A DNA stretch of 64,000 bases from Isosphaeraceae bacterium (lineage in GTDB: Bacteria > Planctomycetota > Planctomycetia > Isosphaerales > Isosphaeraceae): the NCBI GenBank assembly GCA_031291845.1, contig JARLIH010000072.1:1-64000 (forward strand). Reading direction: 5' to 3'. A model generated the notes under the pieces. The model did no database searches and was not told the DNA's origin. It worked only from the letters and a program-made list of their open reading frames with translations. Both the position numbers and the translations under genes were made by a program. The first letter of the stretch is position 1. Every line of letters starts with the position of its first letter. This document shows positions 1 to 8,231 of the stretch, piece by piece.

Positions 1-509
1 GGTTCTCCACACAACTCTCTCTGCGCTGTGTGCGAAACTGACAACGATCGACCGAATTGTCAAAGAGCAAGAACAGGCGACGCCAGTGGCCGGCCCGAAA
101 GTCCCCGCATGGGAGACACCCAAGCCGGCCGCCAGATCACCGCGACGTTGCCGCCCCGGGGCCTTTGTGATTGCTCACGCCCCAGCCGGTGCACGCCTAT
201 TTCTATGCCGCCGCTGGCCGAAAAGTCGGCACCCCCCGTTGTTCTCCGAGGGGCCAACGTCCCGAAGACGTCGTTCTCACGAGCGACAAGGGAAATCATA
301 CCGGCTCTTTCCTTGACGTCAACACCCTCCCCCCGAAAAATCCAGTAGCGCCGGCGCTGAATTGAGAAAGTCCGCCAGTCGGTTGGAGTTAACGACCGGC
401 TGGGGACGATAGGAAACCTGGGGAAGTCTCTCGCGGCCCAAGGGCTATCTATTCAGGCTTCGCCGTCGCGACCCGGACTCCAAACAAAGAGTCCCAGAGG
501 GAGATACCT
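1..509. other. no gene recognised
   Basis: Short open frames exist on both strands but none has a recognisable motif, a convincing start or protein-like composition. The last 20 bases hold the AGAGGGAG ribosome-binding site of the next gene. I see no RNA gene or repeat here. Confidence 0.5.
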
Positions 510-821
510 GTGCCCGTCGCCACGCCGCCCCAAACCGACTGGGTGAAGAGCGTCCTCTTCGACCGCGGCTATCTCGCCCGGATTCGGGGGGAGGCGATCA
601 AGGTCTATCTGATGATGATCGAGTCGTGCGGCGGGGAGCCCGACCGGAGCGTCACCATCAGCCTCCGGCAGTTGATGGCGCGGACGGGGCTGTCCTGCCC
701 GACGGTGATCGATAGCCTTACGCAACTTGAAGCCCTGGGATTGGTTGTGTCGACAACCCGGGAGCGGGGAAAGGTCAAGACGTACTACGTGTCCGACCCG
801 CCTCCGGGGGATCCCGCCTGA
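510..821 (+). CDS. small winged-helix DNA-binding protein
   Basis: A 103-residue protein starting at GTG behind AGAGGGAG. Residues about 50-95 read as a helix-turn-helix of the replication-initiator/HTH_36 type: ISLRQLMARTGLSCPTVIDS followed by a short wing. The N-terminal part carries an AIKVYLMMIE segment that recurs in the next gene, so the two look like related modules. The downstream gene begins 70 bases later in another frame, and the two are probably co-transcribed. Sequence-specific DNA binding is inferred from the fold; the target is unknown. It could be the N-terminal part of what is a single protein elsewhere. Confidence 0.7.
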   Translation: MPVATPPQTDWVKSVLFDRGYLARIRGEAIKVYLMMIESCGGEPDRSVTISLRQLMARTGLSCPTVIDSLTQLEALGLVVSTTRERGKVKTYYVSDPPPGDPA

Positions 822-891
822 CGGGCCTCTGCGGTCGTTCTGGGCTTTCGCTGCGACGGTTTACGGTTCCGAGGAAGGCGCCCGACAGGTC

Positions 892-1920
892 ATGGCCCCC
901 TACTTCTTCCGCGTCGAGCACGACCTGCTTCGCTCCGAGTCCTTCAAGACCCTGGGCGGCTCGGCGATCAAGGTCTACCTGGTGATCGGCCTCTATTCCG
1001 ACTTCGGCACCGACTGGGCCTACCCCAGTATCCGGACGATCGCGCGCCAGGCCGGCCTGAGCCGGCAGACTGTCCTCAGCGCCGTCGACGAGCTCTCGCG
1101 AAACGGCCTGCTCGCTACGCGCAAGTCCAAGGGACGGTCCACCGCCTACAAGATCGTCCGCCAAGGGCCCGCGGAACGCCCCCCCGGCAAGAAGACCCGA
1201 CCCACCCAGAAAACAGCCTCCACTGGCCCATTTCCTTTAGCAGACACCCTTTTGACTGGCCCAGATTCTTTAGAGGTAGGCGGGGAGACTGGCCCACATT
1301 CCTTAGAAGCGCTGGCCCAGTTCTTCGGCCCCGGAGGCCGCGAGGTTGGGCCCAAACGAGAACCAGGAACAAGAGACGATACACACAGCATCCCGATTCC
1401 GGGAACGCCCTTCCGCCTCTCCGCCGAGGGGCGCCTTGTTGTTGCTGTGGATTTGCAAGAGTTGCTCACAGACCAGGGAATTCCGGGACACCTGGCCAAG
1501 CAGCTTGCCGCGCAGAAAGACCCCGAGGCGGTTGCAAAGGTCCTGCTCAATGCGCTCTATCTTCAGAGCCAGGGCAAACTTCAGAATGGGCCGGGCTATA
1601 TCCGCGCGGGGATCGAGGACGGCTACGACCTCCTTCCCCAAGTTGCAACGCGTCTGGAAACCCGGCGGCGGGAGCTCGAAACCCGTTTACGCAAGGTCGA
1701 CGAGCGTCGGGAAGAGCGCCAGCGCGACCGCGCGCGCGCCGAGGAGGAAGCGGCGATCAACCTGGTGATCGAGAGCCTTCGCCCCGACGAGCTGCGGGAG
1801 CTGGTCAACCAGGCGGTTGCACTCTTGCCCGAGCCTCTGGTCCGCCGCAACGCGACGCTGTCAAACCCCTTCGTGCGGGGTAAGGTCTACGAGCTCGCTT
1901 GCGGCGAGCCCTTGAACTAA
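892..1920 (+). CDS. helix-turn-helix replication-initiator-like protein
   Basis: A 342-residue protein from ATG 892; the open frame extends back to 727, but that part overlaps the previous gene and is not protein-like. Residues about 20-85 hold SAIKVYLVIGLY and a winged helix (IRTIARQAGLSRQTVLSAVDEL), as in plasmid and phage initiator-like proteins. A middle low-complexity stretch is encoded by a 33-bp tandem repeat (TGP.SLE-type, 11-residue period). The C-terminal half ends in a charged predicted coiled coil (RLETRRRELETRLRKVDE). Its last 60 bases overlap the end of the opposite-strand ParB-methylase gene. A role in replication or regulation of a mobile element is an inference. Confidence 0.7.
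   Translation: MAPYFFRVEHDLLRSESFKTLGGSAIKVYLVIGLYSDFGTDWAYPSIRTIARQAGLSRQTVLSAVDELSRNGLLATRKSKGRSTAYKIVRQGPAERPPGKKTRPTQKTASTGPFPLADTLLTGPDSLEVGGETGPHSLEALAQFFGPGGREVGPKREPGTRDDTHSIPIPGTPFRLSAEGRLVVAVDLQELLTDQGIPGHLAKQLAAQKDPEAVAKVLLNALYLQSQGKLQNGPGYIRAGIEDGYDLLPQVATRLETRRRELETRLRKVDERREERQRDRARAEEEAAINLVIESLRPDELRELVNQAVALLPEPLVRRNATLSNPFVRGKVYELACGEPLN
1222..1320 (+). repeat. 33-bp tandem repeat inside a CDS
   Basis: ACTGGCCCA followed by an ATTCnTTAGA-like stretch starts at 1222, 1255 and 1288 (33-bp spacing, 11 codons), with a shorter degenerate unit near 1312. The repeats stay in frame with the surrounding helix-turn-helix gene. Direct repeats inside an initiator-like gene could act as iterons, but that is speculative. 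Confidence 0.7.
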
Positions 1921-3249
1921 GTCGTTGCCGCCGTTTGGTTTGCGCATGACAAGCAAGTCCCGCACCTGCCCCAGCATACGCCCCTCGGCGCGCGCCCGCC
2001 GGACCTGCTGCGGCAAATAGGCCCCGTCCATCGGGCAACTAATCCGCCGCTCGGGAAGGAAACCAGCCGCGATCAAGGCGCTGTAGCCATAAAAAGCATG
2101 ATCGAGGTAGCCGTAACCGGCCGGCAGATCCTTCTCGGTCTGGTTGGCCAGGAGCAGCGCGACGTGGCCACCGGGGCGGAGCACGGCCAGGGCATCGCGC
2201 GCGAACCGGCGCAGAAACCCAAGCCAGTCGGCCAGGGGGACCGTCGCCAGGCCGTCACTCCCATAGCGCCGGGCGAGCATCGTGTGGTACGGCGGGTCGG
2301 CCACGATCAAAGCGCATCCGTTGGTTTCTTGCGTAAACCCTGAGTTTACGTCGGCATGGTTGATCTCGGGACGTACAGGGTGAATATCATACGCAAGACA
2401 GCGCCGTCCCATCGACGTACAGACGTCGAGCGTCGTGCCGCCCCCGGCCATCGGGTCGACGACGAGGTCGCCGGGGCTCGTGTAGTAGTGGAGCAGGTGG
2501 GCGATGATGGCCGGTGGAATCGCGCCCGGATGGGGGACGCCGAAGGCGCGGTCGTGGCGGAAGGGCCAGACGTCGTATGGCGTCGGCCGGAAGCCCGCGC
2601 TGAAGCGGTCGCGCCGGCGCAGGTCTTTATAAGCCGCATGGATGCTCTTGGTCCCGGCGTCGAGCTGGGCGACGCCGCTCAAGGCCCGCGCGTCCCCCTC
2701 GCGTGCGACGCGCCAGACCGCGCGGGCCTGCCGGTACAGGTCCTTGCCGCCGAGCCCGATCGCACGCGCGACGACCGCGTCGGTCCGTCCGCCGGTCCGA
2801 GCGTCGGAATCCGGACGTTCGGTCGGGGGACCTTGGAACTGCCGGAGGTTCGCAAACCGCCGCCGCTGCCCCTCGAAGACCTGCAGCTCCTCAAGTGCGT
2901 CGGCCTCGCGCATGAGCTGGCTGAACGTCTTGCGGCGCTGTCGGTTATATTCGAGGATCGCGAGCTTCTTGGCCGCCGGTGAGCCGAACTCGCGGACCTC
3001 GCACGGGACCTCGCCCAAGCCGAGCGCCCGCGCGCAGGCGAGCCGGCGGTGGCCCGAGATGACCTCCCACCCTTCCGCGTGCGGCGTGACGACCAAGGGG
3101 ACGAGCACCCCCTGGGCACGGACGCTCTCGATCAGGTCGCTCGCCTCGGACTCGGGGTCGCCGTAGAGCGAGAGGCTGAACGGACTGGGGTAGAGCGCGG
3201 CCGTGGGAAGAGAGCGCGAGGTGTGCAAATCGGGAGGAGTAGAGGGCAT
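1861..3249 (-). CDS. ParB-like nuclease / DNA methyltransferase fusion
   Basis: 462 residues from ATG 3249 (an in-frame ATG at 3291 is also possible). The N-terminal 110 residues are a ParB/Spo0J N-terminal-like domain with SGHRRLACARALG. A linker is followed by a SAM-dependent methyltransferase: VVDPMAGGGTT (SAM-binding motif I, about residues 263-273) and DPPY (catalytic motif IV, about 318-321) in a motif I-before-IV order. Such fusions occur on phages, plasmids and integrative elements and are predicted N6-adenine or N4-cytosine methylases. No restriction enzyme gene adjoins it, so it looks like an orphan methylase. The C-terminal 20 codons overlap the convergent helix-turn-helix gene. 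Confidence 0.88.
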   Translation of the reverse strand: MPSTPPDLHTSRSLPTAALYPSPFSLSLYGDPESEASDLIESVRAQGVLVPLVVTPHAEGWEVISGHRRLACARALGLGEVPCEVREFGSPAAKKLAILEYNRQRRKTFSQLMREADALEELQVFEGQRRRFANLRQFQGPPTERPDSDARTGGRTDAVVARAIGLGGKDLYRQARAVWRVAREGDARALSGVAQLDAGTKSIHAAYKDLRRRDRFSAGFRPTPYDVWPFRHDRAFGVPHPGAIPPAIIAHLLHYYTSPGDLVVDPMAGGGTTLDVCTSMGRRCLAYDIHPVRPEINHADVNSGFTQETNGCALIVADPPYHTMLARRYGSDGLATVPLADWLGFLRRFARDALAVLRPGGHVALLLANQTEKDLPAGYGYLDHAFYGYSALIAAGFLPERRISCPMDGAYLPQQVRRARAEGRMLGQVRDLLVMRKPNGGNDLVQGLAASELVDLTPHEGV

Positions 3250-3477
3250 TGGCTGGGGCGTCCTTGTCCCAGGCGCTTCCCGAATCGTCAAAGGCCGGGG
3301 CCTCGAACTGCCGATTCGAGAGTGTCGGGGTCACCCTAGCAGCGCTCCCCGTGCCTGTCCAGCAGGGTTTCCCGCTCGCGGGATCTTTGGGATGGACGGA
3401 GACGGCGACCTCTGACACAATTCGGGGCCGGTGGGGACCAAGGAGGGGCTCCGTTGAACGGCGAGGAGGCCAGCGGC

Positions 3478-4371
3478 ATGCCAACGGTGCGCCAAGACCC
3501 GTCTCAAAGGCCTGGGCCCAAGGGCTGGCCGAGGGTTGCGACGGCGGGGGAACGCCTCAGCCCGGAAGTCGCCGGCGCACTCTCGGTCGTCGTGCCGGCG
3601 AAGAACGAGGCGGCAAGCCTGCCCCAGTTGGTCGACGAGATCGCGCGGGCGCTCCGCCCCCTCACGAACTTGCGCGACGACGGACCGACGCTGGGCGGGT
3701 TCGAGCTCATCGTGGTGGACGACGGCTCGACCGACGACACCCCAGCCGTCTTGAAACAACTGGCGGCGCGCTACCCCGAGCTACAGCCGATTCGCCTGGC
3801 GCGGAACGTGGGGCAATCGGCGGCGACGGCCGCCGGCTTCCGCGCAGCGCGCGGCGAGTGGATCGCCACGCTCGACGCCGACCTCCAGAACGACCCGGCC
3901 GACCTGGCCCCGTTGTGGGACGCGCTGCCAGGTCACGACGGGGTGCTTGGCTGGCGGATCAAGCGAGAGGACATCTGGTCGAAGCGGGTCATCAGCCGTT
4001 GGGCGAACCGCGTCCGCAACGCGGTGCTGGGGCAGTCGATTCGGGATACCGGCTGCTCCTTGCGCATTTTCTCCCGCGAGCTGGCCCTGCGCTTGCCGAT
4101 GTTCCGCGGGTCGCATCGCTTCCTCGGCCCGCTCCTCCTGCGCGAAGGAGCGCGGCTGGCGCAGTTGCCGGTTGCGCACCGGCCGAGGCCGCACGGGAAG
4201 TCGCACTACAATCTCTGGAACCGATCGCTTCGGGTGGTCGTGGACCTCTTCGGCGTTGCCTGGCTGATGCGCCGGGATGTGCGGTACGAGGTGATCGACG
4301 ACACCCCGGCCACCCCCTTCCCCTCGCCCACCTCAGTGCGGTCGGGCGCCGTCGCCGGCCGGGAGTTCTGA
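3478..4371 (+). CDS. family 2 glycosyltransferase (DPM1/ArnC-like)
   Basis: 297 residues from ATG 3478, with GAGGAGG eight bases upstream; a TTG at 3454 behind AGGAGG is an alternative. The GT-A fold signatures are clear: VVVPAKNE (about 37-44), VDDGSTDD (80-87) and DADLQND (133-139, the metal/nucleotide-binding DxD). This matches polyprenyl-phosphate glycosyltransferases that load a sugar on a lipid carrier. No long membrane segment is visible, so it probably acts at the cytoplasmic face of the membrane. Only three bases separate it from the LAB_N membrane gene, a common partner, which suggests joint work on a lipid-linked sugar or lipid A-like product. Confidence 0.9.
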   Translation: MPTVRQDPSQRPGPKGWPRVATAGERLSPEVAGALSVVVPAKNEAASLPQLVDEIARALRPLTNLRDDGPTLGGFELIVVDDGSTDDTPAVLKQLAARYPELQPIRLARNVGQSAATAAGFRAARGEWIATLDADLQNDPADLAPLWDALPGHDGVLGWRIKREDIWSKRVISRWANRVRNAVLGQSIRDTGCSLRIFSRELALRLPMFRGSHRFLGPLLLREGARLAQLPVAHRPRPHGKSHYNLWNRSLRVVVDLFGVAWLMRRDVRYEVIDDTPATPFPSPTSVRSGAVAGREF

Positions 4372-4374
4372 GCA

Positions 4375-4743
4375 ATGGGACTCGAGACGCTCGACGCACA
4401 AGCCTGGGAAAAGGTCTGGGGCGGGATCGGCCTCCTGGGCCAGGGGGCTTTCACCGCACGTTTCCTGGTGCAGTGGCTGGCCTCGGAGCGGAAGCGCGAG
4501 ACGGTGCTGCCGGTGGCGTTCTGGTGGTTCAGCCTCGCGGGGGGCCTGATCACCCTGACGTACGTCATCCACCTCGGGAGCCTGTCGCTGACGCTCGGCC
4601 AGGGCATGGGCCTGATCGTGTACGTGCGCAACCTAATGCTGGTCGGGAAGGCCAAACGCCGGGAGGCCAAGCGCCGCGAGCGAGCGGAAGCTCAACGGAC
4701 GCGACGGATCGATGCACCCGAGGAGTCGGCGGCACGAGTGTGA
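4375..4743 (+). CDS. LAB_N (lipid A biosynthesis N-terminal domain) membrane protein
   Basis: A 122-residue protein with three predicted membrane helices: around residues 15-35, 44-62 and 70-88. The pattern RFLVQWLASE followed by LPVAFWWFSLAGG is that of the LAB_N domain, first defined at the N-terminus of some lipid-A-disaccharide synthases and also found alone. It has a basic, coiled C-terminal tail. Translation is likely coupled to the glycosyltransferase gene three bases upstream. The precise biochemical role of stand-alone LAB_N proteins is not established; a membrane partner for lipid-linked sugar transfer is the usual guess. Confidence 0.88.
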   Translation: MGLETLDAQAWEKVWGGIGLLGQGAFTARFLVQWLASERKRETVLPVAFWWFSLAGGLITLTYVIHLGSLSLTLGQGMGLIVYVRNLMLVGKAKRREAKRRERAEAQRTRRIDAPEESAARV

Positions 4744-4879
4744 GATGCGTGGTAATCCAGCAGGTCGCGCTGAAGTTGGAACTCCAACACTTCAGACAGT
4801 GCGAACAGAGCAGTCGCGGCCGGCCCTATTGCGACTCGCCCCCCTTGTTCTCGTCCAGGCCCGAATCGGTGGAGACAAC

Positions 4880-5689
4880 TTACGACCTTGCCGCTGTCTC
4901 CGGCGCCAGCCCCAGCAACTGCTCGACCGCCAGCCCGATGTCCTGAGCGCGCATGAGGTGTTCGCCGACGAGGATGGCGGAGACACCGGCCTGCTCGAGC
5001 CGCTCGACGTCGTGGCGGGATCGGATGCCGCTCTCGCTGACGAGGAGGATCTCGGGCGGAATCTGATCGCGCAGGCGCAAGGTCAGATCGAGATCCGTGA
5101 CGAACCGCTTCAGGTCGCGGTTGTTGACGCCGACCAGGTCGGCCCCCGCGGTGAGGACGCGCGGTAGGTTCGCCTCGTCGTGGAACTCGACCAGGGCTGC
5201 CATACCCAGGGCGCGCGCCCGGGCGAGGAGGTGCGCCAGCGCGTCGTCGTCGAGGATCTCGGCGATCAGGAGGATCGCATCAGCCCCGGCGAGGCGGGCC
5301 TCGACGACCTGGTACTCGTCGATGATGAAGTCCTTGCGCAGCAGTGGCAGTGCGATCGCGGCCCTGATGCGTGCGAGGTACGAGAGGTGCCCCTGGAAGT
5401 ACGGCACGTCGGTCAGGACGCTCAAACAGGCAGCGCCGTGGTCCTGGTAAATCCGGGCGATCGCGATCGGGTCGAAGTCGGCCCGGATCACCTTGGCCGA
5501 GGGGCTGGCCTTCTTCACCTCGGCGATGAGCTGGATCGGCCCCGGGCCGGCCAGGGCCGCGCGAAAGTCGCGCACCGGAGGAGCGCCGGCCGCCTGGTCC
5601 TCCAGCTCTTGCAGCGGGATCCGCGCCCGCGCGGCGGCGACCTCGCGCCGCTTCGAAGCCACGATCTCGTCGAGGATCGATTCAGACAT
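4880..5689 (-). CDS. trpC: indole-3-glycerol phosphate synthase
   Basis: 269 residues from ATG 5689 (an upstream in-frame start at 5719 is less likely). This TIM-barrel enzyme of tryptophan biosynthesis converts 1-(2-carboxyphenylamino)-1-deoxyribulose 5-phosphate to indole-3-glycerol phosphate in the cytoplasm. Typical motifs are present: ILDEIVASKRREV at the N-terminus, LIAEVKKASPS, LLRKDFIID (catalytic lysine), NNRDL and LVSESGI near the phosphate site. Length is normal for the family. No other trp gene is next to it, so the pathway is dispersed in this genome. No leader peptide or attenuator was noticed upstream. Confidence 0.95.
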   Translation of the reverse strand: MSESILDEIVASKRREVAAARARIPLQELEDQAAGAPPVRDFRAALAGPGPIQLIAEVKKASPSAKVIRADFDPIAIARIYQDHGAACLSVLTDVPYFQGHLSYLARIRAAIALPLLRKDFIIDEYQVVEARLAGADAILLIAEILDDDALAHLLARARALGMAALVEFHDEANLPRVLTAGADLVGVNNRDLKRFVTDLDLTLRLRDQIPPEILLVSESGIRSRHDVERLEQAGVSAILVGEHLMRAQDIGLAVEQLLGLAPETAARS

Positions 5690-6308
5690 CGCCAATTTCC
5701 CTAAGTTTCTTGCTAGCACGCGACTTGTCGTATTTCATGCTGCTTATGGATTGCATCGTTTCGCACGGTTCTCCAAGGGCGTTGGCGGGCGGGACAGAAT
5801 GCATTGAAGACCATCCACGGAGTCCACCCGACGCCTCTTGGTAAGCGATTCCTTCCTGACTATAGCCGGGATCGTCGGCGCAATTGAAGCGGACTTGCTC
5901 AAGACGGCCACGACAAGAATTCCTCGGCCGTGGAAACAGAGGAAGGCAGCAGGACCACGATCGGCTTGCAAAGGGGTCTCTCGACAAGGGTGACGGATCG
6001 ACCCTTTCTCCCGCGCGGGCGTCCTCTGAGCCACCGCGGCTCCGCTTGGCGCGCCAAAGGGGACGTGCTTAGTGTGAGAAGTGATCACAATATATTAAAT
6101 AAACATGATTTGTTAAATCATGAAGTCACAATAATATGCAAATACATGGACTCGCTCATTACTTAGTAGCAAGCCAATCCTGTAAATCTCTTTCGTATTT
6201 GGAGAAAACTGTTGAATGGCATTGAAGGCCAGCTATTCTCAATGTCACTATCGCGGCTCGGCGCAGTTCCTCGGTCCGGGCAACCGGTTCTTCTCTTAGG
6301 AGCGAGAC
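5690..6308. other. intergenic region with AT-rich island
   Basis: No gene is recognisable. From about 6070 to 6170 the base composition drops sharply in GC. The island holds a perfect hairpin at 6104-6122 (CATGATTT, 3-base loop, AAATCATG). It probably contains the promoter of the exported protein gene that follows. Confidence 0.5.
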
Positions 6309-7277
6309 ATGCTGTCCAACGATGTTCGCCGACAGAGCGTTCCATTGCAGCGTTTCGCCTCGTTCGCAGTTTTTGGACTGATGTTTGTTGGTTTCTCGGT
6401 GGATAGTCGGGCCTGTCAGTGGCGGCGCCGGTGTTCTTGCCATCACGTCTCGGTTGCTTGGGTACCGTGCCGGCCGTACCCCATAAGCCCCTGCTCTGCA
6501 GCGGTTCCACAATGGGTCGCTGCGCCGCCATACGCCGCGCCAAAGGCCCCTGTCGCACCCGTGCTGCCGTCGGCACCAGCACCCTATGTTTTCCTCGCGC
6601 CGAATGGTAAACGCTACGTCGTCAGGGTCACGCACGAACCAGGAACCGAGGAGAAGCTGAGGCTCAAACTCGAAGATCGGCTGAAGACGTTGACAACGCT
6701 GGAGCGATCGATGACAGCGTCGGACTCCGACGGGTTCGTGGGAAATGACCGGAAGGCGGCAAAAACGTCGATCTCGCAAGCTGCTGCGGAACCACCCGCA
6801 ACGCTTTCCGCGTTGCTCGCTTCCCTGCCCGACGATCAGTCAATGCTCCATCATGACCCGAAGATTACGGAGGATGCGGATTCCAACCGCGTTGCGGAAG
6901 AGGAGAGGAATGTCACGGTCACGGCCTTCCTCTTTGCGGTGAAATCCGAGTCGGACCATGACTTCCACCTGATTCTGGGGACCGATACCGACGCTTCGGC
7001 CGCGGATTACATGAACGCCGAGGTCTCCGGTCTACCCGACACCGGTCCCTCACGTGCCGCGCTGCGGTCCGTGCGCGACAAGTTCAAGAGCCAGTTTGCG
7101 GGGGCTCACATCGGCACGAGCTATCATCACTTCGACCCGCCTATTCCCGTGACGATCTCTGGCTCTCTCTTTTATGACATCGACCATGCTCCCGGTGTGG
7201 TCGGTCCGGCAGGCCAGCGACCCAAGACCTCCTGGGAGGTCCATCCGATCACCGACATCGAGATCGCGTCGAACTGA
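6309..7277 (+). CDS. exported protein of unknown function
   Basis: 322 residues from an ATG preceded by TTAGGAGCGAG. Residues about 15-34 form a hydrophobic signal-like segment (FASFAVFGLMFVGFSVDSRAC). It is followed by a cysteine-rich, proline/alanine-rich stretch and a short charged region. The C-terminal 120 residues look like a compact domain (VTAFLFAVKSESDHDFHLILGT ... FYDIDHAPGVVGPAGQR) of a kind seen in uncharacterised bacterial proteins. I cannot name a function. The gene stands alone with AT-rich flanks on both sides, unlike its neighbours, so horizontal gain is possible. Confidence 0.75.
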   Translation: MLSNDVRRQSVPLQRFASFAVFGLMFVGFSVDSRACQWRRRCSCHHVSVAWVPCRPYPISPCSAAVPQWVAAPPYAAPKAPVAPVLPSAPAPYVFLAPNGKRYVVRVTHEPGTEEKLRLKLEDRLKTLTTLERSMTASDSDGFVGNDRKAAKTSISQAAAEPPATLSALLASLPDDQSMLHHDPKITEDADSNRVAEEERNVTVTAFLFAVKSESDHDFHLILGTDTDASAADYMNAEVSGLPDTGPSRAALRSVRDKFKSQFAGAHIGTSYHHFDPPIPVTISGSLFYDIDHAPGVVGPAGQRPKTSWEVHPITDIEIASN

Positions 7278-7514
7278 AGATGCGCGTCGGGAATGCTCGG
7301 TTGATGAACACCAGCGCGGGCCGGTTCTCGACCGGGGGCCAAATGGACCTCGTACCGCTGTCACACGCGGAACGGGCGAAATCCTCGGCTGAATTCAGCC
7401 AACGTCTTTTAGGTATTATCAAGACTAATAAATTATATAGATAATTTAGTGTAATAGGAGCCTAGGATGCTAGAGTTCGATCGCCTTCGGGCCTGAGTTT
7501 TCGGCGGTACCTCG

Positions 7515-8087
7515 GTGAACGAAGAGTCTGGAACGCGGGCGGATGGGGAGGCAAGAAGGACCGCCGATTACTCGACGCAGTACTTGGAGGACCTTGTCAC
7601 CGAGTTTAACGCCCAGAAATTGGAGGTGGACCTGGATGATCCCAGGGTCAAACGGGCGACTGACCTCATCGAAGAGACGCTCAAAAAGAAGCGCCTCTGC
7701 TGGGCGGATGTGTTCATTATCGAGAGGGCGATTCTCAGGCTGCAGTCTCCCGACAGGCTACGGCGACGGGTTTGGAGTTTGCGGGACAAGTTTCGGGTCG
7801 TCATCGGCGAGCAGGCGTACGCTGTTTACGAACGGTCGGGCCCTCCCGACCCAAGCGATTTAAAGACCACGGCCGACGAGCTACGGTCAGACATCGACCA
7901 ACTGCTCTCGGAATTTCACTGGCTCTACCTGACAACTCCCGTGCGAGAACGGGTGAGAAATCATCTGAGCAAGCGGATTGCAATCGGTATGATGGTAGCT
8001 TGCTCTACGACGAGGGGCACGGCGAGGAAGACGGGTATTCGAACTGGGTCAAGAACGAGTCGGACTTCCATCGCCTCTGAACAATGA
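7515..8087 (+). CDS. hypothetical protein, apparently truncated
   Basis: 190 residues from a GTG. The first 155 residues are well-formed and hydrophilic (YSTQYLEDLVTEFN, ADVFIIERAILRLQSPDRL, FHWLYLTTPVRERVRNHL). At KRIAIGMMVA a membrane helix seems to begin, but the frame then turns into a Ser/Thr/Arg-rich tail atypical of real proteins. From about 7990 to 8080 the +2 frame is more protein-like (LLYDEGHGEEDGYSNWVK) and ends at its own stop. A deletion or frameshift near 7985 is the simplest reading. Function unknown. Confidence 0.6.
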   Translation: MNEESGTRADGEARRTADYSTQYLEDLVTEFNAQKLEVDLDDPRVKRATDLIEETLKKKRLCWADVFIIERAILRLQSPDRLRRRVWSLRDKFRVVIGEQAYAVYERSGPPDPSDLKTTADELRSDIDQLLSEFHWLYLTTPVRERVRNHLSKRIAIGMMVACSTTRGTARKTGIRTGSRTSRTSIASEQ

Positions 8088-8231
8088 TTGAACGCTCTCC
8101 CGCCGCACGATTGCGGTGGTCAAAGTGCCCGATGGAGATTTGAGTGGTCAGAAAAACAGAAATGCAATATAAAAGAACGCCAATAGAGTGGCGGGGAGAG
8201 GCGCTTCGTCCGCAACTCGTAGGAATTCTTC

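Noticed and set aside
28-348. Open frames on both strands at the left end
   Set aside because: No motif, no good ribosome-binding site and odd amino-acid composition; they look like chance frames in GC-rich DNA.
3249-4946. 565-codon plus-strand frame over the glycosyltransferase and LAB_N genes
   Set aside because: Arg/Gly/Pro-rich shadow frame; the other two frames encode recognised proteins over the same span.
6104-6122. Hairpin CATGATTT/AAATCATG as an intrinsic terminator
   Set aside because: It is AT-rich, has no T-run and lies far from the ends of neighbouring genes; it is more likely part of a promoter-region AT island.
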